Below, one piece after another: positions 1 to 5,157 of a stretch of 5,998 nt of DNA. The stretch spans positions 1-5,998 of the forward strand of contig WFWP01000021.1 of assembly GCA_015491055.1 (NCBI GenBank), read 5' to 3'. How positions within the stretch are numbered: position 1 is the stretch's first letter; every line of letters begins with the position of its first letter. The position numbers and the translations under genes are program-made. Under the pieces are notes generated by a model. It did no database searches and was not told where the DNA came from. It worked only from the letters and a program-made list of their open reading frames with translations. This DNA comes from Patescibacteria group bacterium. GTDB taxonomy: Bacteria; Patescibacteriota; Minisyncoccia; Phycocordibacterales; UBA2100.

Positions 1-591
1 TATATGAGTGCGTTCATATATGTTGCGTATTTTTTCAATACCCCACAATATCTGAAATGTACCCGGCTGAAATGCAAGTTTGATTTCCGGATTGCGCGCA
101 AGATAGTCGGATATTTCCTCATGCAATTTCAAAGAATTTTCACTCATTGATGATAAGTATATCCATTTTGGCGCAATATCCGGTTCTATGAATTTGTAAT
201 TATATGAATAATGTTTTATAAGAATTGTACGTTCGGCGCCGTGCCTCAACACATAGTGATAATTGGTTTTTTTATTTTGTTCCACGATGACATAATCCGT
301 ATTCACATTTTCATACGACAAGTGTTTTAGTATTTCTTTGCCGTTTGAATCATCTCCGAGATATGTGAAAAGCGCCGAATCAAGCCCTAAACGACTTGCA
401 AGTACGGCAACATTTGGACTGTTTCCCACACCTTTTACCACGGTGACATCTTCATATTCAATTTTATCTCCGAAATTTACACATAATTTTTTGCGATTTT
501 GCGCATCCTCAGTGACCGATGCGTTTTTGTTTATTTGTATAAACGCGTCCGTGGTTATATCTCCGATTGACAATATATCCATATTTTTCAT
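1..591 (-). CDS. PfkB/ribokinase-family carbohydrate or nucleoside kinase, N-terminal 197 codons (C-terminus outside window)
   Basis: The reverse strand encodes a protein starting MKNMDILSIGDITTDAF, the first beta strand typical of ribokinase-like kinases. Residues 55-88 read GVGNSPNVAVLASRLGLDSA and then an LGDDSNGKEIL stretch, which matches PfkB signature 1: a Gly-rich loop, an Asn, ARLG, then G-D-D-x-x-G. Family members phosphorylate a sugar, sugar phosphate or nucleoside with ATP in the cytosol. The second signature (DTxGAGD, with the catalytic Asp and anion hole) would lie beyond the window edge, so activity and substrate cannot be judged. Residues 98-140, where substrate-specific lid segments usually sit, match no subfamily I know. 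The ATG at 589-591 is the first in frame; a second Met is at codon 4. No Shine-Dalgarno is visible. The gene lies 313 bp downstream of rnj on the same strand and has its own -10-like box, so it may be a separate transcription unit. Confidence 0.85.
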   Translation of the reverse strand, partial: MKNMDILSIGDITTDAFIQINKNASVTEDAQNRKKLCVNFGDKIEYEDVTVVKGVGNSPNVAVLASRLGLDSALFTYLGDDSNGKEILKHLSYENVNTDYVIVEQNKKTNYHYVLRHGAERTILIKHYSYNYKFIEPDIAPKWIYLSSMSENSLKLHEEISDYLARNPEIKLAFQPGTFQILWGIEKIRNIYERTHI

Positions 592-615
592 TTTTGAATT
601 ATTTTGTTTTTGGTA

Positions 616-651
616 TAAGACCATTATAACTTATTTGCATTGTAATAAAAA
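616..651 (-). promoter_or_regulatory. Possible promoter (-10 box) for the PfkB-family kinase
   Basis: On the minus strand a perfect TATAAT lies at 628-623, in the context GTTATAATGG, about 32 bases before the kinase ATG. That would give a leader of roughly 25 nt. The -35 region at normal spacing (around 651-646) is only T-rich, with no TTGACA match. In DNA this AT-rich a single hexamer is weak evidence. Confidence 0.35.
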
Positions 652-660
652 TGCATACTT

Positions 661-768
661 TTATAGATTTCGTCCCAAGTTATATCCAAAAAACGGGTGC
701 TTACCGCATTTTGCTTCTGTGCTTTTTTCCACGCAACCGTTCTGTTGAGGAGCTTCTTTTTTCGTCAA
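661..768 (-). CDS. Candidate 35-residue small protein, unrecognised
   Basis: A minus-strand frame from TTG (768-766) to TAA (663-661) reads MTKKEAPQQNGCVEKS, then TEAKCGKHPFFGYNLGRNL. The composition looks protein-like: a charged, Gln-rich start, two Cys (residues 12 and 21), and an aromatic/glycine C-terminal segment HPFFGYNLGRN. The frame is open upstream to a TAA near 820 but contains no ATG or GTG; TTG at 768 is the only standard start, with no Shine-Dalgarno. A second short frame (841-773) ends just before it and is offset by one base, so the two could be halves of a frameshifted gene of about 57 codons. It may also be a chance ORF. There is no transmembrane segment or signal peptide, and I assign no function. 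Confidence 0.25.
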   Translation of the reverse strand: MTKKEAPQQNGCVEKSTEAKCGKHPFFGYNLGRNL

Positions 769-772
769 ATGA

Positions 773-841
773 CTACATCTTGCGCGCCAAGGCGGGATAT
801 GCAGGTATACATTGTTTTTTATGTATTGAAAAAGTTAACAC
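773..841 (-). CDS. Candidate 22-codon mini-ORF with Shine-Dalgarno, possible leader peptide
   Basis: GTG at 841-839 is preceded at 5-nt spacing by AGAGG on the minus strand, one of few convincing Shine-Dalgarno sequences in the window. The frame reads MLTFSIHKKQCIPAYPALAR, then KM, and ends at TAG (775-773). The GTG lies in one arm of the 12-bp inverted repeat and the Shine-Dalgarno lies in its loop, so folding would affect initiation. It could be a leader peptide, the 5' half of a frameshifted small gene, or coincidence. No function is assigned. Confidence 0.18.
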   Translation of the reverse strand: MLTFSIHKKQCIPAYPALARKM

Positions 842-887
842 CGTTACCTCTAAATTGCAAAGATGTTATCTTGAAGTGTTAACTTTT
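830..887. repeat. Perfect 12-bp inverted repeat (stem-loop) downstream of rnj
   Basis: Bases 830-841 (AAAAGTTAACAC) are the exact reverse complement of 876-887 (GTGTTAACTTTT), separated by 34 bases. Inside the loop a smaller perfect hairpin, AAGAT-GTT-ATCTT, spans 860-872. The structure starts 17 bases after the rnj stop in its direction of transcription, and its far arm runs into a short T-run (minus-strand TTTTTC). It could act as a weak bidirectional terminator, an mRNA 3'-end stabiliser, or a paired operator, since each arm contains the palindrome GTTAAC. The stem is AT-rich and the loop long, so a strong intrinsic terminator is unlikely. Confidence 0.55.
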
Positions 888-904
888 ATACCCTGCTTTC
901 ATTA

Positions 905-2827
905 TCATACGATAATTACAACAGGTATAACTATCGGTCGTTTGTGTGTTTGTTGCATCAAGTATTTTAATACCTTTACGGAAAGATCCGCTTTTATCTG
1001 GTCTGAATCTATTTTCCCAACTCTTTTAATCGTGGAGAATACCGTTTTTTTTATTACAAGACGAGTTTCTTGTATAAGTTCTTGGGATTCTCTCAAATAA
1101 ACAAATCCTCTTGAAATTATGTCCGGACTTTTTCGCAACCTGCCGGTCAGTTTATCTATTGTTACAACCACCACAAATATACCCTCGGCACTCAATTCTT
1201 TTCTGTCCCGCATGACCGTTGTTTGTATGTCCGTAATTTTGTGCCCTTCCACAACACGCAATGCCGATGCCACTTTTTCTTTCAATTGCACCATTTTTGT
1301 TCCGTTTTCGCGTATTTCTATAACGGCGCTGTTTCCATCGGGGATTTGCATGTTTTCGTAGGGCAGTCCGGTGGCTTCATGCATCACATCGACATGCGTG
1401 CGCAACATGTGATAGTACCCGTGTTGAGGTATAAAGAATTTGGGTCTGATTTTTCTGTGTATCCATTTTGCTTCTTCCATATATCCGTGTCCGGACGCAT
1501 GCACATCGGAAGTGTCAACGGTTATTATATGAGATCCTTGTCTTGATATAAGATCTTTAAGTTTTTGTACCGCAATTTCGTTTCCGGGTATAACGGATGC
1601 GGAAAACACCACCGTGTCTTGCGGTGTAAGAGTTATGGTTTTGTGTTGCTTTTTGGCTATACGCATAAGGGCGGCATATTCATCTCCTTGCGCACCGGTC
1701 GCAAGCACAAGCACTTTGTTCGGCGGATATTCGGGAATTTGTTCGGAATCTATTATTGTTCCTTTTTTTGCTTTGAAAAAACCGGTTTTCTCGGCAATAG
1801 TCATATTTTGCCTCAAAGTGCGACCTTCAAAGGACACTTTCATTCCGTGTTTTTCCGCGGTTGCGATTAAGTTTGCCAATCGTTCTATTTGAGATCCGAA
1901 TGCACCAACTATCATGCGTCCCGATTTGTGTTTTCCGATAATTTCTTCAAATGTTTCAAATACTTTGCTTTCGGGTATTGACCAACCCGGCTTCCACACG
2001 TTTGTGGAGTCCATCAGCAGGCACAACGGGGGATTGTTCTTGAATTTTGCGAAGTTTTCTTCTTCTTTTTTTGTCGGCACTCCGTCTTTATGATCAAGTT
2101 TTATATCCCCGGTGAACGCTATGTCTCCGATGTCTGTTTTTATTATAATACCGATTGAATCCGGGAATGTGTGTGTCGTGTTGAAAAATTCTATTGCCAA
2201 ATGTTTTCCGATTTTAATTCTTTCCGTACCCTTAACGGATCGCAAATCCAATTCCTCCGAGTGAGGGAAATCTTCCTGGCGCGCCTTGATGAGCAGATTC
2301 ACCAACTCTGTAGAATATATCGGAACATTGCCTATTTCATTCATCAAGTACGGCATACCTCCTATATGATCAAGGTGTCCGTGAGTGACACACACCGCTT
2401 TGATTTTGTGTTTATTGTCTCTCAAATATCCGGTATTCGCCAAGATATAGTCAACCCCCGGTGTATCTTTGGATTCAAATTGAAATCCCGCATCAACAAC
2501 AACTATTTCATCCATGTATTCAACGCAAGTCATGTTGCGGCCGATTTCTTCAACCCCGCCGAGAGGTATTATTCTTATGTCACCTTTCGCGAGAGGCGGA
2601 ACCGCTTCCTGATCTTTGCGAAGTTTTGTGGGTTCGCTTTCAAGCGCTTTGGGTTTTTGCCTTATAGGTCTTGTGCGATCTATGCGAGGGATTTTAATTT
2701 TTTTGCGCGAATCTTCGGATTCTTTTTTATCAAGAGTTTTTGTTGTCGGCTTTAACGCCATTTCTTCCGGAGAATATCCCGCATTGTAAACTCTTCTCTT
2801 TCTTACAGGTCGTTCATTATCTGTCAT
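905..2827 (-). CDS. rnj: Ribonuclease J (metallo-beta-lactamase/beta-CASP 5'-3' exo- and endoribonuclease)
   Basis: This 640-residue protein is a complete RNase J, a cytosolic zinc-dependent nuclease for mRNA decay and RNA 5'-end maturation. The metallo-beta-lactamase core begins near residue 83 (IRIIPLGGVEEIGRNM). Visible metal and catalytic motifs are THGHLDHIGG (148-157; His149, His151, Asp153, His154), TTHTFPDS (His219) and FTGDIKLD (Asp241). The beta-CASP domain follows, with LATGAQGD (375-382) and VHASGHGYMEE (442-452), then PQHG (467-470, His469). The C-terminal domain ends in KRPIVIPVVIIV, as in the family. Bacillus RNase J1 is about 555 residues; the excess here is mostly an N-terminal stretch of about 80 residues rich in Lys, Arg, Pro and Glu, probably disordered. 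The ATG at 2827 opens this extension, and no Shine-Dalgarno precedes it. It follows the binding-protein gene by 83 bp on the same strand. An AT-rich TATAAA-like sequence at 2859-2854 could be a -10, but it lacks a -35. All catalytic residues are present. Confidence 0.97.
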   Translation of the reverse strand: MTDNERPVRKRRVYNAGYSPEEMALKPTTKTLDKKESEDSRKKIKIPRIDRTRPIRQKPKALESEPTKLRKDQEAVPPLAKGDIRIIPLGGVEEIGRNMTCVEYMDEIVVVDAGFQFESKDTPGVDYILANTGYLRDNKHKIKAVCVTHGHLDHIGGMPYLMNEIGNVPIYSTELVNLLIKARQEDFPHSEELDLRSVKGTERIKIGKHLAIEFFNTTHTFPDSIGIIIKTDIGDIAFTGDIKLDHKDGVPTKKEEENFAKFKNNPPLCLLMDSTNVWKPGWSIPESKVFETFEEIIGKHKSGRMIVGAFGSQIERLANLIATAEKHGMKVSFEGRTLRQNMTIAEKTGFFKAKKGTIIDSEQIPEYPPNKVLVLATGAQGDEYAALMRIAKKQHKTITLTPQDTVVFSASVIPGNEIAVQKLKDLISRQGSHIITVDTSDVHASGHGYMEEAKWIHRKIRPKFFIPQHGYYHMLRTHVDVMHEATGLPYENMQIPDGNSAVIEIRENGTKMVQLKEKVASALRVVEGHKITDIQTTVMRDRKELSAEGIFVVVVTIDKLTGRLRKSPDIISRGFVYLRESQELIQETRLVIKKTVFSTIKRVGKIDSDQIKADLSVKVLKYLMQQTHKRPIVIPVVIIV

Positions 2828-2910
2828 ATTTATTATGTTAACAAAATTAATTATTTATAATCTCAAGCATCACCACCCGTTTTTTTCAGGTACGCGATAT
2901 TGTTTTAATT

Positions 2911-4614
2911 TCAATTAAAATTAAAAATCTTGTTCTCGTTTATGTACCATGAATGAATATTTGAAAATCTTTCATGCGGTTCCATTGAAGTTGGAAACTT
3001 CACGCCTTTTACTTTTTTGCTTATCGCATACAAATATGTCGGCGCGTATAGAAATATGGCAGGTATGTCTTTATTGATTTCTTCCGATATTTGTTCGTAC
3101 AACTTTCTGCGCGTTTCATTATTCGTTGCCCTTCTTGATTTTTCAATCAAAGAATCAACTTTCGCATTTGAATAATTCGTTATATTCAGTCCCGGATCGC
3201 TTTTTTGAGACGAGTGCCAAAATGCATAAGGATCTTGTTCAGTGCCGATGATTATCCCGAACAAAAGGGCTTCATAATCTCGCGGACGCAACACTTGCTG
3301 AGCGAGGTTGCCGGGTTCAAATATCTCCAATTTTACATGAATACCGGAATTTTTCCACATGTTTGATATATAATTGGCAACATTCTTCAACTCATCCGTA
3401 TTTGCGGTTTTCAAAGTTATTGATAGGGGATTATCTTTTTTGTAGAACATTTTATCGTCTTGCATAGTCCAACCTCCTTTTTCTATTTTATTCCGAATAT
3501 CCGCCATTGATTTTTTATCGGCGCTTGAAGTTTCTTTTTGATTGTTCGATATGAATGTTGACGATATATTTTGCGCGTATCCTCCCAATATTTGCTTTAT
3601 CAATTCGTCTTTATCAATGGAATCTCTCAAGGCTTCTTTTATATTTTTGTTTTGTAATGCAGTGTTATTTTTTTGGTTAAGGAATATTGCGAATATTCTC
3701 GGCAATGTTGATGTCATAATATTAAGGTTGGTATTTTTTGAGATTATTTCGGAAACGAATTCGGGTGATATGTTGCCGGCATTGGTTATTTCTTTTTTTA
3801 TAAGAGCATTTTTAAGTTCATTGCGATTTGGATAAAATTTAAACACCACATCTTTTATATACGGCATACCCAAAGCGTATTTGTCAAATGCTTTCAGGAT
3901 CATATTTTCAGGTATGCCCGACGCGTCATATTCCGAATTATGGAATGTGTAGGGACCGCTTCCTATCGGTTCGGTATTGAGTTTACTGAATATGAATTCA
4001 TCCGCGGTGAATTTACCCCAATGTTCTTCGGGCAGAATGCCCAGAGTTGTATTTTGCAGAAATTGCGCGTAGGGTTGTCTCAGTATGAATTTGACTGTGA
4101 TATCGTCCACTTTTTCAACCGATACTCCTTCCCAGTTTGCCCGTTCCGGACTTTTAATCTCGGGCTGCACCGCTTTTTGTATGGTAAACACCACATCGTC
4201 CGCGGTAAGCGGCGTACCGTCATGGAATGTAAGATTTTCTCTTAATGTGAATGTGTAAGTTTTGGCATCATCGGATACGGTATATGTTTCGGCCATTTCC
4301 GGAATCAATTCTCCGTTTTGATTTCTGGACATAAGTCCCGCATATACGAGTTCGGACAGATCCTTGTCGGTTTGAGATATGGCCAGTATGGGATTTATAA
4401 ATCGCGGAGTCCCAACAACTCCCTCAACGATTTTACCTCCATAACCGGGCACGGATATCGTGATATTTGTATATGCTTGATACAATATAAGTGCGGACCC
4501 AGTTGTAAGCAACGCTGATAGAAAATAAAACAACCACCTCTCCAACGGATTGAAGGATTTTCTTATTCTTTCCAGTGTATCAAATAGCGGTATATGTACT
4601 TTTTTGTCCAGCAT
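2911..4614 (-). CDS. Peptide/solute ABC-type substrate-binding protein (SBP_bac_5 family), N-terminally membrane-anchored
   Basis: The protein has 567 residues and the family 5 extracellular binding-protein fold (DppA/OppA-like), which captures oligopeptides or other solutes outside the membrane. Diagnostic stretches are FINPILAISQTDKDLSELVY (72-91), a YTFTLRENLTFHDGTPLTADDVVFT region (120-144), IGSGPYTF (217-224) and DPYAFWHSSQ (461-470). Residues 27-48 (WLFYFLSALLTTGSALILYQ and two more) form one hydrophobic segment after a basic N-terminus. No Cys follows it, so this is a signal anchor and not a lipobox; the domain would be tethered outside the single membrane. No permease or ATPase gene is adjacent, so transport partners must be encoded elsewhere or the protein works alone. 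The start at 4614 keeps the basic cytoplasmic stub; no Shine-Dalgarno is visible. It lies between secG (180 bp upstream) and rnj (83 bp downstream). The specific ligand cannot be inferred. Confidence 0.93.
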   Translation of the reverse strand: MLDKKVHIPLFDTLERIRKSFNPLERWLFYFLSALLTTGSALILYQAYTNITISVPGYGGKIVEGVVGTPRFINPILAISQTDKDLSELVYAGLMSRNQNGELIPEMAETYTVSDDAKTYTFTLRENLTFHDGTPLTADDVVFTIQKAVQPEIKSPERANWEGVSVEKVDDITVKFILRQPYAQFLQNTTLGILPEEHWGKFTADEFIFSKLNTEPIGSGPYTFHNSEYDASGIPENMILKAFDKYALGMPYIKDVVFKFYPNRNELKNALIKKEITNAGNISPEFVSEIISKNTNLNIMTSTLPRIFAIFLNQKNNTALQNKNIKEALRDSIDKDELIKQILGGYAQNISSTFISNNQKETSSADKKSMADIRNKIEKGGWTMQDDKMFYKKDNPLSITLKTANTDELKNVANYISNMWKNSGIHVKLEIFEPGNLAQQVLRPRDYEALLFGIIIGTEQDPYAFWHSSQKSDPGLNITNYSNAKVDSLIEKSRRATNNETRRKLYEQISEEINKDIPAIFLYAPTYLYAISKKVKGVKFPTSMEPHERFSNIHSWYINENKIFNFN

Positions 4615-4632
4615 GCGTTTTATACATTAAAC

Positions 4633-4647
4633 ACATATAATATATGT
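4633..4647. promoter_or_regulatory. AT-rich palindrome upstream of the substrate-binding protein gene
   Basis: ACATATA-A-TATATGT is a perfect 7-bp inverted repeat around one central base, ending 18 bases before the binding-protein ATG. It could be a regulator site or part of a promoter. On the minus strand TTGTCA (4657-4652) resembles a -35 box, but no -10 stands at 16-18 bp from it; TATATT/TATTAT inside the palindrome lies too close. AT-rich spacers produce such palindromes by chance, so the role is uncertain. Confidence 0.25.
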
Positions 4648-4685
4648 TTTTTGACAACCACAGATTATTATAAGTATTTTGTATT

Positions 4686-4772
4686 TTATTTACTATTGTT
4701 GCATGGCGACTCTACGCTTTCGATGATGCGATAAGACGCTTTCAAACGGGCAATACGCATCAATTTCGACAT
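4686..4772 (-). CDS. Candidate 28-residue small protein between secG and the binding protein, unrecognised
   Basis: A minus-strand frame from ATG (4772-4770) to TAA (4688-4686) reads MSKLMRIARLKASYRIIESV, then ESPCNNSK. The first 20 residues could form a basic amphipathic helix (Lys and Arg interspersed with Leu, Met and Ile). The coding part from about 4700 to 4770 is visibly richer in G and C than the flanking spacer, which is nearly all A and T. That contrast favours a conserved coding or RNA element over filler. It starts 22 bp after the secG stop on the same strand, so it could be translated from the secG message. No Shine-Dalgarno is visible. An 8-bp direct repeat (ACGCTTTC, plus strand 4714-4721 and 4736-4743) lies inside it. 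The same segment could be a small RNA; no function is assigned. Confidence 0.3.
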   Translation of the reverse strand: MSKLMRIARLKASYRIIESVESPCNNSK

Positions 4773-4794
4773 ATATAAATCGTTATAAGTATAT

Positions 4795-5085
4795 TTATGT
4801 TAACATCAAAGGCGCGATAGTCGTTAACACAAACAATATGGCTATTACTATCGTAGCATTGAAAAATGTTTTTTCAATTCCTCTGCGAGTGCTGAATGTT
4901 TCGCTCGCGTTTGTGTCGCCCCCAAAACCGGCGCCCAAACCAACGGCTGATTGTTGCATAAGCACCGCAATAATCAGTAAAATCGCAAGAGCCACCTGAA
5001 TATACGGCAATATACCAATTATCGTTTCCATGTCCGTGAAGGTTAACATAGTTGCTGGAAATAGCAAGTTTTTATTATCCATCAT
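4795..5085 (-). CDS. secG: Preprotein translocase subunit SecG
   Basis: SecG is the small membrane subunit that joins SecYE and assists SecA-driven export across the cytoplasmic membrane. The 96-codon frame has two hydrophobic segments, about residues 22-43 (IIGILPYIQVALAILLIIAV and onward) and 76-94 (TIVIAILFVLTTIAPLML). They flank the conserved cytosolic loop QQSAVGLGAGFGG (44-56) and FSTRRGIEKT (64-73). The family is usually about 70-80 residues. The Met at codon 19 (position 5031, METIIGILPY) would give 78 residues and starts right at the first membrane helix, so it may be the true start; the longest frame is listed because neither start has a Shine-Dalgarno. The gene diverges from leuS with a 72-bp spacer and is the first gene of the minus-strand series. 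In Bacillus-type genomes secG often neighbours the exoribonuclease gene rnr; here an RNase J gene lies two genes away. Confidence 0.93.
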   Translation of the reverse strand: MMDNKNLLFPATMLTFTDMETIIGILPYIQVALAILLIIAVLMQQSAVGLGAGFGGDTNASETFSTRRGIEKTFFNATIVIAILFVLTTIAPLMLT

Positions 5086-5091
5086 TTGTAA

Positions 5092-5120
5092 TTGTTGTTA
5101 TTCTTCGTATGGGTTATAAT
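5092..5120 (+). promoter_or_regulatory. Probable sigma-70-type promoter for leuS
   Basis: TTGTTG (5092-5097) and a perfect TATAAT (5115-5120) are separated by 17 bp. Transcription would start near 5127, giving a leader of about 31 nt before the leuS ATG. This is the best-formed promoter in the window. On the opposite strand the same TTATAA core reads TATAAC and could serve as the -10 for secG, though its -35 is poor. Confidence 0.6.
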
Positions 5121-5157
5121 TGTTCGGTATGAATCAATAATCTAAGATTAAATACAT

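Larger units (their letters stand above)
592..904. other. 313-bp spacer between rnj and the PfkB-family kinase
   Basis: No recognised gene lies here. Going in the direction of rnj transcription, it holds a perfect 12-bp inverted repeat (876-887 with 830-841), a GTG-initiated mini-ORF with an AGAGG Shine-Dalgarno (841-773), a 35-codon ORF from TTG (768-661) and a TATAAT box (628-623). I looked for tRNA, SRP RNA, RNase P RNA and tmRNA landmarks on both strands and saw none. The spacer is long for this gene-dense window, so a small gene or structured RNA is plausible. Confidence 0.5.

Noticed and set aside
592..904. Structured RNA such as SRP RNA, RNase P RNA, tmRNA or tRNA in the rnj/kinase spacer
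   Set aside because: None of the conserved core sequences of these RNAs, nor a cloverleaf with a T-arm GTTCRA, was found on either strand.
651..1100. Plus-strand open frame of 149 codons
   Set aside because: It overlaps the rnj 3' end, which is clearly coding on the minus strand, and its translation (Cys-, Phe- and Ile-rich) looks like antisense of coding DNA.
2171..2755. Plus-strand open frame of 194 codons
   Set aside because: It lies wholly antisense to the RNase J catalytic domain, whose motifs are intact; the Phe/Arg-rich translation resembles no family.
2875..2893. Possible small hairpin ACCTG/CGGGT (minus strand) between the binding-protein gene and rnj
   Set aside because: Only five pairs, one of them G-U, with no following T-run; too weak for a terminator.
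905..4614. Alternative genetic code (UGA as glycine)
   Set aside because: Both long genes end at TGA at the expected family length and carry no internal TGA.
4651..4656. Perfect TTGACA on the plus strand
   Set aside because: No -10 occurs at 16-18 bp and no plus-strand gene follows; downstream is antisense to secG.
834..5047. Six GTTAAC sites (834, 878, 2837, 4799, 4823, 5042), more than I would expect by chance
   Set aside because: Three are explained by Met/Val-Leu-Thr codons in secG and two are the arms of the inverted repeat, so they are not independent evidence of a site family.
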